From JAXLYE01 sp046351595 (lineage in GTDB: Bacteria; Myxococcota_A; Polyangia; Palsa-1104; JAEUJZ01): a stretch of 64,000 bases of DNA. The stretch's first letter is position 1, and every line of letters begins with the position of its first letter. The stretch is taken from contig JAXLYE010000009.1 in the NCBI GenBank assembly GCA_046351595.1, positions 1 through 64,000 on the forward strand. The letters are read 5' to 3'. The position numbers and the translations under genes are program-made. Below the pieces are notes generated by a model. It worked only from the letters and a program-made list of their open reading frames with translations. It was not told where the DNA came from and ran no database searches. Of this stretch, positions 54,801 to 63,888 are shown one piece after another.

Positions 54801-55894
54801 CCCTGCCGCGCCAGCGCCAGCGCATGATCGTTGATGTCGGTCGCAAAGATCGACACCTCGATCGGCGTGGCCGTGCGCTCCAGCGCCTCGCGGAACAGCA
54901 TCGCGATGGTGTACGCCTCTTCGCCCGTCGCGCAGCCCGGGATCCACACGCGCACCGGATCCTTGGGGCTGCGGTTCTCGAGGATCGTCGGGATGGCCAC
55001 GCGCGCCAGCGCCTCGAACGCCTCGGGATCGCGGAAGAACGCGGTGACGCCGATCAACAGCTCTTTGAAGAGCGCCCACGCCTCCTCGCGGTTCTGCTTC
55101 AGGCGCTCGACGTACTCGGCGGCGGAGCCGAGGCGCAGGATCTGCATGCGCCGGCCGATGCGCCGCACCAGCGTGCTGGTCTTGTAGTGCTTGAAGTTGT
55201 GCTCTGTCTCGTCCTCGAGCACCGCGCAGATCGCGCTCAGCGATTCGGTGATCTGCTGCGTCAGCGCCTCGCCGCGCCCCTCGCCCGCGAGCGCCGCCAC
55301 GTGCCGCGCGTAGGCCAGGAGCTCGTCCGGCATCTTCTCCGGAGGCAGCGTGCGATCCGCCATGCCCAGCGACGAGGCGCTGCGCGGCATGCTGTCGTAC
55401 TTCGCGGTCGACGGGTCCTGCGCGATGGTCATGCCGCCGGCGTCGCTTATCGCCTTGAGCCCGAGCGTCCCGTCGGTGCCGTTGCCCGAGAGCACGATGC
55501 CGACGGCGCCGGCCTGCCGCTGCTCGGCCAGCGACTGGAAGAACGCGTCGATCGGGTTGCGGCACTCCTCCGCGTTCACCAGGCCGATCTGCAGGGCGCC
55601 GCCGTCGAGCCGCACCAGCGAGTGCGGCGGCGCGATGTAGACGCGGCCCGCGGTCACGACGTCGCCGCTGTGCGCCTCGGTCACCGGCATCGCGGTGTGC
55701 TGGCGCAGGATCTCGGGCAGAAGGTTCGCCGACGACGGATCGAGGTGGCTGACGAGCACGAAGCCGAGCGGGCCGGCCGGCATCGCGGAGAAGAAGGACT
55801 GCAGGGCCTCAAACCCTCCCGCTGAAGCGCCGATGCCGACGACGAGGACGGGCGGCTCCGAAGGCTCGGCACAAGGAGACGGACTTTCTGACAT
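51872..55894 (-). CDS. CheB-CheR-PAS hybrid histidine kinase with receiver domain
   Basis: A 1340-residue multidomain signalling protein. Domains in order: CheB methylesterase (GIGASAGGFEAL; His in VSHLDPSS; Asp in SGNGTDGTLG); CheR methyltransferase (TAFFRDPEAFEAL, WIPGCATGEEAYTIAMLF); a coiled coil of SNEELLSMNEELQSANEEM type; two PAS domains; HisKA (LAMLAHELRNPLAPIL, His near 968); HATPase (DNGIGMSE, GGLGIGLTLVQRLV); and a receiver (VVVDDNADAAETL, phospho-Asp in VFLDIGLPRLDG near 1265). All catalytic residues I can check are present. The start is ATG 55894 with GAGGA upstream; a GTG at 55951 would add 19 residues. Two exact 15-bp repeats at 52551-52580 add an SAGTT-SAGTT loop to the ATPase domain. 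Confidence 0.95.
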   Translation of the reverse strand: MSESPSPCAEPSEPPVLVVGIGASAGGFEALQSFFSAMPAGPLGFVLVSHLDPSSANLLPEILRQHTAMPVTEAHSGDVVTAGRVYIAPPHSLVRLDGGALQIGLVNAEECRNPIDAFFQSLAEQRQAGAVGIVLSGNGTDGTLGLKAISDAGGMTIAQDPSTAKYDSMPRSASSLGMADRTLPPEKMPDELLAYARHVAALAGEGRGEALTQQITESLSAICAVLEDETEHNFKHYKTSTLVRRIGRRMQILRLGSAAEYVERLKQNREEAWALFKELLIGVTAFFRDPEAFEALARVAIPTILENRSPKDPVRVWIPGCATGEEAYTIAMLFREALERTATPIEVSIFATDINDHALALARQGAFPLSIAEDISPERLQRFFIKKGNRYHVTKELRELVLFSPHDLIRDPPFSRLDLISCRNLLIYLGQHLQKKLIPLFHYALRPNGFLFLGPSESISAHRELFRPIDVKHRLSQRLLTAVRSHAILNRTDGLRTPAKAIDGTLGGEHDIHLVMQRIVLDEFAPKSVVINEEGQILCATGGLEPYLGISAGVFQNNLVKLAHSGLRVGLRAALAEAIKTSRTIVHDDIVMRSESGVSRLKLTVQPMPQLGEQSGLYLVVFQDLGAPIAADPAKEAGTFEQADALIEQLERELRTTREDLEKTIQDLEAANEELKSSNEELLSMNEELQSANEEMETSKEEIQAAHDALARSNSDLENLLASTRIATLFLDERQRIVRFTPAMTSVFNLIPSDVGRPLGDITHRAVEMPPLPRDPLGDGRPQIESEIQTVEGHWYIRRVLPYRNHLGQEQGMVVTFTDVTALKAAQEALQESEQRFRQLAEAMPQLVWTTSPDGAVDYFNRRWFDYTGMLPEQALGKSWTQALHAEEREDTNQAWQQAVTSGARYESEVRLRSASGSYQWFLVRGVPVRDAESRVTRWFGTCTNIHSQKLGEEALKDADRQKNLFLAMLAHELRNPLAPILNALHLLKQHDIKDGFVQQKREMIERQIHQLKRLLDDLLDIARITRGRISIREDLVDLRACIDQAVEAVRYSLEAKRHRLTVDVPHTAIYVKGDMTRLTQVFTNLLTNAVKFTREEGSIAISAGTTSAGTTSAGAESDRVWVRVRDNGIGMSERTRLRCFDLFAQAEQSLDRSEGGLGIGLTLVQRLVDLHQGTVEARSDGPGRGSEFVVELPLSREVPQQASPPPPPAEPKDSRLRIVVVDDNADAAETLAILLEMAKHEVHIAYDGPSGLKLVTRVRPDAVFLDIGLPRLDGYQVARELRQTAGLEKTALIALSGYGQEEDRRRAREAGFDHHLIKPVNADEFFRILSQVILRPGAN

Positions 55895-56311
55895 GCGATC
55901 GTCCTCTGTCTGGCTCAATGCGGACTGGAGTGTTTTGACGGACTCGGTCACGGTAGGATGCGCTCGCGGCTCCCAGCTGAGTCAGGCGGCGACCGTACGC
56001 CCGACGATGATATCGGCATCGGCGGCGATTGAAACATCGGAATGCGCGCGCGGCGTGTTCGTGCAATCGGGAGTTCCCTGATTCCGGGCCCGGCTGCGCA
56101 GCTCAGCGACGGAAAAACGCCGCCTCCGTCGAAACCCGGAGTGCGACCCGCGGACTCTACTTAGGACTCCGGGCGGAGCCGCGCAACCGGCCTCCGCGCG
56201 CTATGCTGCACAAAGAGTCCTGGCCCTCGCGCACGGCAAAGCTGGGCTCGCTGGAGAACGGGCCTCGCGGCGACCGCCGAGCCGCTTCAACCCTTGGGAC
56301 TGCGAACCGCC
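55895..56311. other. Divergent intergenic region before the FRG-domain gene
   Basis: These 417 bases between divergent genes hold no supported gene. I see an imperfect hairpin at 56065-56083 (AATCGGGA/TCCC-T-GATT), a palindrome CCGGGCCCGG at 56084-56093, and a stem GACGGA/TCCGTC at 56108-56113 and 56125-56130. Promoters for both genes should be here, but none is clear. Confidence 0.4.
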
Positions 56312-57058
56312 ATGAAGCGCATCGACATCGACACCTGGGAGAGCTTCCGCGCCTTTTTGGAAGAGCCGCCGGATCTCGGGACCACGTTCTACTGGCGCGG
56401 CCAGGGCAATCCCGAGTGGCCGCTCGCCTCCTCGCTGGAGCGCAAGATCCTGGCGCTGCAGGGCGGGGCGCTCGATCCCGACACCTACGCGTTGCTGGTG
56501 CAGCGCCACCTCGAGACCTTCAAGGCCGCGGCGTGCGGCATGCGCGGCGCGAGCCCCAAGGACCTGTCCGAGGAGCAGTGGTGGGCGCTCGGTCGCCACT
56601 ACGGGCTGGAGACGCCGCTGCTCGACTGGACCGAGAAGCCGTACATCGCGCTGTTCTTCGCGCTCCGCGGCGGCGACGGCAACGAGCCCGATCCCGGGGC
56701 CCCGGGCGAGCGCTTCGCCATGTACCGGCTGTGCCACGGCGAGAAGCTCGCCGGCAAGGACCTGGCCGTGGTCCGCACCCCGATCGACGAGCTCGGGCGC
56801 ATGCAGCAGCAGCGCGGCCTGTTCACCTGGATCAAGGCCAAGAAGCGCTACGACCTGCTCAGCATCCTCGAGGAGAGCGGCCGCGGCGAGCTCTTGACCC
56901 AGGCCCGCGTCTCGTCCGCGCTCATCCCGCAGGCGCTGCACGATCTCGAGCTGCACGGCATCGATCACCGGCTGCTGTTCCCGGACATGTACGGCGCCGC
57001 GCGCCACGCCAACTGCCTGCTCTCCTACGACCCGATCTTCGGCCGCAAAGAGAAGTAG
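56312..57058 (+). CDS. FRG-domain protein
   Basis: A 248-residue protein that is almost entirely an FRG domain. It shows the name-giving block TTFYWRGQGNPEWPLASSLER near 27-48, WALGRHYGLETPLLDWTEKPYIALFFAL near 88-115, and a C-terminal LSILEESGRGELLTQARVSSALIPQALHDLELHGI helix set. The FRG fold is of unknown biochemistry; some members occur in phage-defence loci or with toxins. It begins at ATG 56312 (MKRIDIDTWESF); a TTG at 56294 is less likely. It stands alone and is convergent with tamB. Nothing suggests damage. Confidence 0.85.
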   Translation: MKRIDIDTWESFRAFLEEPPDLGTTFYWRGQGNPEWPLASSLERKILALQGGALDPDTYALLVQRHLETFKAAACGMRGASPKDLSEEQWWALGRHYGLETPLLDWTEKPYIALFFALRGGDGNEPDPGAPGERFAMYRLCHGEKLAGKDLAVVRTPIDELGRMQQQRGLFTWIKAKKRYDLLSILEESGRGELLTQARVSSALIPQALHDLELHGIDHRLLFPDMYGAARHANCLLSYDPIFGRKEK

Positions 57059-57098
57059 GCGAGGCGGCTCGTCGAGCTTTGCCAGGGCTTTATGACGA

Positions 57099-57120
57099 GG
57101 GGGCGCGGGAAGGTGCCCCC
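57099..57120. terminator. Bidirectional terminator hairpin candidate
   Basis: GGGGGC (57099-57104) pairs with GCCCCC (57115-57120) between the convergent FRG and tamB stops, followed on the plus strand by TATAT. It is a short, strong stem in the right place for both genes. Confidence 0.5.
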
Positions 57121-57124
57121 TATA

Positions 57125-60100
57125 TCAGAAGCGCTTCGACCAGTACAGGTTGAGCGCGCCCACGCCCTGATCACCGCCCATCAGGTACAGCTGGTAGCTC
57201 TGCAGGAACGTCCACTCGATCGCCGCTTGGTTCTCGTTCAGGCGCTTGAGGATCGTGCTCGGGTTGCCGAAGCGGTGCGTGTACGAGAGGTACAGATCGT
57301 CGCGCAGGTACTTCCCGACCTCGACGCTCGACTGGTTCGCGCCCGTCGGATCCGAGCCCGACACGTCGAACTTGATGACGTCGACCGGCACCGCGCCCCC
57401 GAGCTGATCCTTCAGCTGCCCGACGAGGAGCCCGGACAGCGCGCCCAGCGCCTGCTGCTGGATCCGGCCGCCGCTCTTGCTGCCCGATAGCACGATCGCG
57501 ATGACCTGCCCCTGATCCATCGGCGGGTCGCTGCGGAACGTGATCGCCGGCTTCTTCGCGCTGCCGCTGACCACCACGTAGATGACCGCCTCGTCGACCT
57601 TGCGCGAGATCTGGACGTTGAGCAGGGGGTTTGGCGGCACCGAGCCCGAGAGGCTCACCTGGCCGCGCTCGATCTGGTAGCGGCGGCCCAGCACCTCGAC
57701 GGTGCCGCCGGTCGTGTGCACCTCGCCGGTGATCACCGGCAGCTTGCTCTTTTCGCCCAGCTCGAGATCGATGTGGCCGACCACGCCGGTCTTGACCTCG
57801 GGGCCGGTGACGTAGAAGTTGTTGACGTCGACCGCGAGCAGCGTGCGCGTCGGCAGGAGGATCGGCGGACCGCCGCGGCCCTCGCGCTCCTTTTGCTCCT
57901 TCTCCTCCTCCGCGCGCGCCTTGGCCTGCGCCGCGCGCACCGCCGCCGCGTCGACGAACACCACGTCGTCCAGCGGCCCGATGGCCTGCACCGAGCGGCT
58001 CTCGGTCAGCCGCGGCAGGTGCACGGTGCCGCCCGGGATGCGCGTCTTGATGCGCAGCGTCTCGCCCTTGGCCTCGCCGCGCACCTCGACCTTGGTGTCG
58101 AGCCACAGCGCCAGCGGGCCGGCGGCCAGCGGGAAGCGGTCCGCGTTCGCGGTAAGCTCCACCGTGCGCAGCGTGCCCTCGTCGAGCTTCACCTTGCCCG
58201 AGGCGTGCAGCTGGCCGCCGCCCGAGTGCGCCGATACCTGCCGCAGCGTGAACAGCCCCGACCTGTTGAAGTCGGCGTCGACCTGGATCTTGTCGACCGG
58301 CTGCGCCAGCGCGCGCAGCGAGATCTCGCCGTCGCGCAGCCGCAGCATGCCCTCGACCACCGGCTGCTGCTTGGCGCCCTGCACCTTCAGGTCCGCGTTC
58401 AGCGTCCCGCGCACGTAGCGCAGCCCGCCCGCGTCGAGCGGCGCCTTGTAGTCGAGGCGGAAGCCGTTGGCCTTCAGCGCCGCCGTGGTCGCGCCCGAGG
58501 TCAGATCAAAGGGCAGCGGCACCTGCGCGTCGAGCAGCAGCGAGCCCGCGGCCCGGCCCGCGACCTTGTCGGCACCGGCGCCCTGGGCCTGCACCACGCT
58601 CGCGTGCACGCGCACCATGCGGCTCGGATCGAAGCTGCCGCTGACGTCGACGTTGCCGACGGGCCAGCCGGTGACCACCAGGTCCGTGCCCTTGAGCGTC
58701 GCCTTGACCTCGGGCTGCTTGACCGTGCCCGTCGCCTTGACGTGCGCCTCGAGCAGCCCCTGGATCGGGATGCCGGCCGGCAGCTTCTTCGGATCCAGGT
58801 TCAGGTCCACGGCGGCGCGCAGCGGCAGCCGCTCGATCAGCCCCTCGGGCTTGTCCAGCGCCTCGGCCAGTACCAGATCCGTGTCGGCCCGCACCGACAG
58901 GATCGGCTGCACGTCCTTGTCGATGCGCGCGGTCAGCGTGACCTTGTTCTGCGTGAAGCCGACGTTCAGGCCGGCGCCGACCTCGATCGGCTGCACGTCC
59001 TTGAATGCGGCCAGCGCCACGCCGTGGCTGTTCAGCGACACGTTCAGGCCCGGCGCCATAAGCGGCCCGTGCGCATCGACGAGGATCTCGGCCGTGCCCG
59101 AGCGCACGATCGGCTCCGCGGTCTCGTCCAGCCCGACCCCGGCGGTGCGCAGGATCTGCGGCAGCATGAGCTCGCGCAGCTCGATGCGCGCGGTGCTCGC
59201 CGCGCTGCGCAGCTGCTGCATCAGCTCGGGCCCGCGCGTCTTCACCGACAGCCGCAGCGGCACCGCCGCGGCCAGCTTCAGCGTCCCGAGCGGCGTGCCC
59301 TTGGGCCCGTCCTTGGCGGTCTTGTGCCGCAGCACCTTGCTCTCGACGTCGACGGTCAGCTTCTGCCCGACGTAGTCGACGTTCAGCAGCGTGTCGTTGC
59401 CGCGCAAAGGCTCCAGCTCCCAGCTCGGCACGCGCACGCGCACCGTCGCCTCGGGGGCCTCGAAGCTGCCCTTGACCGCCACCTGCACCGAGACGTCGCC
59501 GCCCAGCTTCTTGAGCACCGGCGGCAAGAGCGCGCTGAGCGCCGCAAAGCGCGCGTCCGCATCGAGCTCCACGTCGACCGGGCCCGAGGGCTTGAGCGGC
59601 GCGTCGAACTTGAGCTTCAGCGCCGGACCGAGCGGCCCGCCGGCCTTGGCCACCGTCGAGCGGCTGCTCAGCGTGCCGCGCACCCGGCGGCCGCGCAGGC
59701 TCGCCTCCAGCGCGTGCGTGGTCGGCCACGGCAGCACCGGATCCATCTCGCCGACGTCGGCCTGCAGCTTGACGCTGCCCGACGGTGCCGCGACGGTGCC
59801 CGCGACCTGGGCGTGCAGATCGATGCGCGTCTTGGGCAGATCCGAGCGGTTCAGCACCACCTTGCCGAGCTTGTGCACGTCGAGGTCCGCGATGTCGACC
59901 AGGCCGCTCATCTTCTTCGGGCCGGCCTCGTAGTGCCCGGCCAGCGTCACCGGCGTGCCGGCCAGCGACAGGCGGAACTTCTCGACGTCGAACACCGGCA
60001 GCTTGCTGTCCAGGCCGACCGCGCGCGCGACCAGCGGCGTCTCCAGCGCCAGCGTGGCCGCGCGCCGCGACAGGCTGAGCTCCGTCACCTCGGCGACGAG

Positions 60101-61717
60101 CCCGGTCAGCGTCTGCCCGCCCAGCCCGAGCCCCGGCCGCGACACCGGCTTGGCGGCAACGGCCAGGCGGAAGCGCGTCTCCTGCGGTCCCTCGCCCTTG
60201 AGCTCCAGCGTCAGCCGCTGCGGCCCGCCGCCGAGCCCCAGCCCGACGTGCGCGAAGCGCTGCCCGGCTATTGACAGATCCGTCAATGACAGCGCCACGC
60301 GCCCGCCCAGGTTCACGGTGTCCGCCTCGAGGTGCAGCTTGCCGAGCGAGGCGTCGAAGCCGCGCAGGCCGACGCCGTTCAAGTTCGCGTGCGTGCGCAG
60401 CGTGCGCTCGGCCAGCGTCAGCTGGATGCTGCCGAGCAGCGCGCCCGACAGCGGCGGCGCGCCCGCCTTCACCAGCACCGGCACCGCGGTCAGCGCCTTC
60501 AGATCGTGCGCGCCGACGTCGATCAGGAGCTCGCCCTTGAGCGCCAGCGGATCCTGCCAGGCCGGCGGCGCCTTGGGCGCGTCGACGAAGCCCGAGAGCT
60601 TGACGCGGTTCGGCCCGAGCGCGACCCCGAGCCCGGTCAGGTTCACGCGGCCGCTCGGCCCCTCGCCCTTGCCGCTCATCTCGAGATCGATGCGCGCTGG
60701 CGGCAGATCCGCCCGCAGCTTCTGCGGCTCGAGCCCGTGCATGCGCACCGCCAGCGTCCAGGGCAGCGTCGGCTCGACGGCGTTCACCGTGGCCTCGATG
60801 GTCCCGCGCCCGGCCGGCAGGCCCAGATCGATCTGCGCGAGCAGCTTCTCCAGCGTGCCGCGCACCTTCACGTCGATGCCGATCTCGCCATCGGCGGTGA
60901 TCTGGGCGGCGGGCAGCATGCGGTTGATCTCGCGCCCGCGCGTGCGCAGCAAAAGCAGCAGATCCTCGACGGTGATCACCGACGGCATGGCGCGCTTGCC
61001 CGGCTGCACCCGGGCCGCCGCCTTGAGCGACAGATCCAGGTTCAGCGGCTCGGTCACAACCAGCTTCAGCCCCGTGAGCTCGCCGCGCAGGCTCTTATCC
61101 TTTTGAACGTCGACCTCGGCGCTAAGGTGCAGCTGCGCGTCCGCTCGCGTGATCAGCGCGCCGCTCGGTCCCTTTATCGCGGGCGCGCCGGGGCCGCTCA
61201 GCGTCGCCGCCAGCGCGACGTCGGCCTCGACGCCGCTGACCACGATGCGCAGCGGCAGGTGATCGGACGGCGGCGTATCGCTCGGCTTGACCAGTGCGGC
61301 GAGGTTCAGGCGGCCGTCGCGCAAAAAGCGCGCGTCGACCTGCCCGCCTTCCAGGTGCACGGCCGTGATGTGCAGCGTGCGCCCGACGAGCGCCAAGAGG
61401 TTGTAGCGCAGGCCCACGCTCCTCACTCGAACCGCCGGCCGCCCCTCGGGATCGTCGAGCTCGATGTCGCGCAGCACCAGCATGTGCGTGAGATCGCCGT
61501 CGAGCGCGCCGACCTTGAGCGTGCCCGTGAGCACGCCGTTCACGGCCGGGATCACCAGCGCCAGGATCTTCTTGCGCCCCCAGTCGGAGCGACCGACCAG
61601 GAACACCGTAACCACCGTCAGGACGACCAGCCCGACCAGCGCTCCCAAGACGTACCCGAAGATGCGCCCGGCCTTGCGGAGCCTGTTCAGAGCACGGCTT
61701 GGAGTTTGCGCTGCCAT
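57125..61717 (-). CDS. tamB: Translocation and assembly module TamB (inner-membrane AsmA-like protein)
   Basis: A 1530-residue protein with one N-terminal membrane helix (IFGYVLGALVGLVVLTVVTVFLVG), a very long repetitive beta-strand body and the conserved C-terminal TamB/DUF490 domain (EVLGRRYQIERGQVSLSG, PPNPLLNVQIS, SGSKSGGRIQQQALGALSGLLVGQ, YLRDDLYLSYTHRFG). TamB spans the periplasm as a hydrophobic groove. With TamA it helps insert outer-membrane proteins and may move phospholipids. Its ATG overlaps the tamA stop by one base (TGATG), so the two are translationally coupled. Length is somewhat above the 1260 residues of E. coli TamB, which is usual in this group. Confidence 0.9.
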   Translation of the reverse strand: MAAQTPSRALNRLRKAGRIFGYVLGALVGLVVLTVVTVFLVGRSDWGRKKILALVIPAVNGVLTGTLKVGALDGDLTHMLVLRDIELDDPEGRPAVRVRSVGLRYNLLALVGRTLHITAVHLEGGQVDARFLRDGRLNLAALVKPSDTPPSDHLPLRIVVSGVEADVALAATLSGPGAPAIKGPSGALITRADAQLHLSAEVDVQKDKSLRGELTGLKLVVTEPLNLDLSLKAAARVQPGKRAMPSVITVEDLLLLLRTRGREINRMLPAAQITADGEIGIDVKVRGTLEKLLAQIDLGLPAGRGTIEATVNAVEPTLPWTLAVRMHGLEPQKLRADLPPARIDLEMSGKGEGPSGRVNLTGLGVALGPNRVKLSGFVDAPKAPPAWQDPLALKGELLIDVGAHDLKALTAVPVLVKAGAPPLSGALLGSIQLTLAERTLRTHANLNGVGLRGFDASLGKLHLEADTVNLGGRVALSLTDLSIAGQRFAHVGLGLGGGPQRLTLELKGEGPQETRFRLAVAAKPVSRPGLGLGGQTLTGLVAEVTELSLSRRAATLALETPLVARAVGLDSKLPVFDVEKFRLSLAGTPVTLAGHYEAGPKKMSGLVDIADLDVHKLGKVVLNRSDLPKTRIDLHAQVAGTVAAPSGSVKLQADVGEMDPVLPWPTTHALEASLRGRRVRGTLSSRSTVAKAGGPLGPALKLKFDAPLKPSGPVDVELDADARFAALSALLPPVLKKLGGDVSVQVAVKGSFEAPEATVRVRVPSWELEPLRGNDTLLNVDYVGQKLTVDVESKVLRHKTAKDGPKGTPLGTLKLAAAVPLRLSVKTRGPELMQQLRSAASTARIELRELMLPQILRTAGVGLDETAEPIVRSGTAEILVDAHGPLMAPGLNVSLNSHGVALAAFKDVQPIEVGAGLNVGFTQNKVTLTARIDKDVQPILSVRADTDLVLAEALDKPEGLIERLPLRAAVDLNLDPKKLPAGIPIQGLLEAHVKATGTVKQPEVKATLKGTDLVVTGWPVGNVDVSGSFDPSRMVRVHASVVQAQGAGADKVAGRAAGSLLLDAQVPLPFDLTSGATTAALKANGFRLDYKAPLDAGGLRYVRGTLNADLKVQGAKQQPVVEGMLRLRDGEISLRALAQPVDKIQVDADFNRSGLFTLRQVSAHSGGGQLHASGKVKLDEGTLRTVELTANADRFPLAAGPLALWLDTKVEVRGEAKGETLRIKTRIPGGTVHLPRLTESRSVQAIGPLDDVVFVDAAAVRAAQAKARAEEEKEQKEREGRGGPPILLPTRTLLAVDVNNFYVTGPEVKTGVVGHIDLELGEKSKLPVITGEVHTTGGTVEVLGRRYQIERGQVSLSGSVPPNPLLNVQISRKVDEAVIYVVVSGSAKKPAITFRSDPPMDQGQVIAIVLSGSKSGGRIQQQALGALSGLLVGQLKDQLGGAVPVDVIKFDVSGSDPTGANQSSVEVGKYLRDDLYLSYTHRFGNPSTILKRLNENQAAIEWTFLQSYQLYLMGGDQGVGALNLYWSKRF

Positions 61718-63888
61718 CAGAATGACTCCCCGATGGATATGTGGTAGGCGATGCGCTGGTTCGGATCCGGATTCTCCACGCCGTTCTCGACGGGTGCGAG
61801 CCGGTTCAGGCGCACGCCCAGATCAAAGCGGATGGTGCCGATGACCGTGTGGTAGCGGAGCCCGCCGCCGACCGCGATGTGCAGCCGCGACAGCGCGAGC
61901 TCGGGCGAGGCGGTGATGTCCTTGCCGCAGCCCGCGGTCTCGCACAGGCCGGGCGGCGCCGTCACGTCGCCGGCGTCGACGAAGCCGGCCAGGGTCAGCC
62001 ACTGACCGGCGGGCTTGAACAGCCCGACGCGCAGCTCGAGCTGACCGAGCAGCATGGTGTCGCCGCCGGTCGGCAGGCGCTGGATGTCGTTCAGCTTGCC
62101 GATGTTGGGATTCTCGCACGGGATGAGCAGCGGCGTCGGCGGGCCCCCCGGCTGGCCGTTCATCGCCGGCGGCACGTACGCGCCCGAGCACATCTGGTAC
62201 GAGAGGCGGTTGTAGGTGAAGCCGCGGTGTGAGTTCGGTCCGCCGAGGTAGAAGCGCTGCGTGATCGGGCTGCCGGTCTCGCCCTGCGTGAAGATGTGCC
62301 CGTACTGCACGCGCGCCGCGATGGTGACGCGCTCGCCGATCGAGACGTAGCCGCGCGCCTCGGGCATGAGCTTCTGGTACGAGAACGCGCCGCCGGCGTA
62401 GACGCCGCCCTGCTCCGCGGTCAGGAGGAAGTAGGCGCCGCGCCGCGCGTCGATCTTGCGGTTGCGGAAGTCCAGGCCGATCTGCTCCTGGAAGTAGCCG
62501 AGGCGGTAGGGGTCGGCGAAGCCGAACAAGAGCGCGCTCTTCTTGGCGTTGGCCATCTCCGGCGTCATGGGCTGCCCGTCGCCGTCGCTCTTCAGCCCTT
62601 CCTCGATGCTGAAGAAGTCGAGGAACTGGAAGTTGTACGACGCGGCGAGGCTGATGCGGTCCTGCCAGAAGTACTTGTTCACGCCCAGGCGGAAGAGCGG
62701 GCCGTGGTACTGGTAGGCGTACTGGATGCCGAGGTCGTAGCCGAGCATCACGCTCAGCACCGAGCCGGCGCCGAAGATGTCGGGCTGCGTGAACTCGGCC
62801 TTGGTCTCGAGGATCGGGCCGTGGCGGCGGATCGGATCGGCCCACACCGCGGGCATGGCCGCGTAGCCCGGCCGCACCTGCAGCTGCAGCTGGCGCAGCC
62901 CGCCGAAGAAGCGGCGCCGCGTGTAGATGAACTCCGCGTGCACCTCGTTGCGCAGCGGCTCGATGCCGACGCCGACGCCGGCGCGCAGCTCGTGGCGCTT
63001 GCCCTCGGCGACGGTGATGACGATGTCGGCGACCTGCTCGTCCAGGGTGGTGACCGGCTCGACGCGCACCGTGGTGAACAGGCCGGTGCTGAACAGGCGG
63101 CCCTGCGCCTCGTCCATGCGCGACTGCTTGAACGGCTCGCCGGCGTCGAGGCCGACGTGCTTCTTGATCGACCCGGCGTCGACGTTGGTGTTGCCGCGGA
63201 CGATGACCTGGCCCAGGCGCTGCTTCTTGCCCGGATCGAGGATGATGCGGATGACCGCGGTCTGATCCTCGCGGTTGATCTCGAGCGCCGAGGACGTGAT
63301 GTGCGCGAACGCGTAGCCGCGCTGGCGCAGCCGCTGCACGACGATCTCCTTGGCCTCCAGGTACGGCTCGTGCTCGGCGAGCTGGCCGGGCTTGAGCGTG
63401 ATCTTCTTCATCACGAACTCGTAGTCGGCGCGGCTGGTGGTGTTCTCGATGCCCTCGATGAGCACCGAGGCGATCTTGGTCGGCGGGCCCTCGTCGATGG
63501 TGAAGTGGACGTCGACTGACTTCTGGTATTCGGGTGAGTTGGGGTCCTTGCTGGGATCGATCTTGTAGGGCTTGACCTCTGCGCTCTCGACCTTGGTCTG
63601 GTAGTAGCCGCGCGTCTGGTAGTACGTCGTGATGCGCTCGCGATCGAAGTCCGCGGCCTGCGGGTGCGGCAGGCGCTTCTTGGGCGCCAGCGGGAACCAC
63701 GAGCTCTGCTGGATCGAGATCTTCTTTTTGACGTCGCCAGCGCTGACCTGCTTGGTGCCGTGCAGGTAGACCTTGTGCACCGCCGGTCGGTAGGGCTCGC
63801 GCTCGCCGCCGCAGCCAGCGAAAAAGACAAGCCCGCCGAGCATCACGGGCTGGATCCAGAACAGGGTTTGTCGTCGTGCCGGGTGCAT
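61717..63888 (-). CDS. tamA: Omp85-family outer-membrane assembly protein (TamA/BamA type)
   Basis: A 723-residue protein with POTRA-type repeats in the first 320 residues (YLHGTKQVSAGDVKKKISIQ, IASVLIEGIENTT, GQVIVRGNTNVDAGSIKKHVGLDAGEPF). A 16-strand-type barrel follows, with the loop-6 motif HRGF in GPNSHRGFTYN and a typical final strand ending in Phe. It would insert beta-barrel proteins in the outer membrane; being coupled to tamB makes the TamA role more likely than BamA. The N-terminus reads MLGGLVFFAGC, a lipobox, so the protein may be lipidated at Cys26, which is unusual for Omp85 proteins. The start at 63888 is 113 bases from the window end. Confidence 0.88.
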   Translation of the reverse strand: MHPARRQTLFWIQPVMLGGLVFFAGCGGEREPYRPAVHKVYLHGTKQVSAGDVKKKISIQQSSWFPLAPKKRLPHPQAADFDRERITTYYQTRGYYQTKVESAEVKPYKIDPSKDPNSPEYQKSVDVHFTIDEGPPTKIASVLIEGIENTTSRADYEFVMKKITLKPGQLAEHEPYLEAKEIVVQRLRQRGYAFAHITSSALEINREDQTAVIRIILDPGKKQRLGQVIVRGNTNVDAGSIKKHVGLDAGEPFKQSRMDEAQGRLFSTGLFTTVRVEPVTTLDEQVADIVITVAEGKRHELRAGVGVGIEPLRNEVHAEFIYTRRRFFGGLRQLQLQVRPGYAAMPAVWADPIRRHGPILETKAEFTQPDIFGAGSVLSVMLGYDLGIQYAYQYHGPLFRLGVNKYFWQDRISLAASYNFQFLDFFSIEEGLKSDGDGQPMTPEMANAKKSALLFGFADPYRLGYFQEQIGLDFRNRKIDARRGAYFLLTAEQGGVYAGGAFSYQKLMPEARGYVSIGERVTIAARVQYGHIFTQGETGSPITQRFYLGGPNSHRGFTYNRLSYQMCSGAYVPPAMNGQPGGPPTPLLIPCENPNIGKLNDIQRLPTGGDTMLLGQLELRVGLFKPAGQWLTLAGFVDAGDVTAPPGLCETAGCGKDITASPELALSRLHIAVGGGLRYHTVIGTIRFDLGVRLNRLAPVENGVENPDPNQRIAYHISIGESF

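Noticed and set aside
52694..55825. 1043-codon plus-strand open frame
   Set aside because: Antisense to the CheB/CheR hybrid kinase, whose motifs are unmistakable; the frame is a compositional shadow.
57716..60274. 852-codon plus-strand open frame
   Set aside because: Antisense to tamB; no motifs, no ribosome site, and biased composition.
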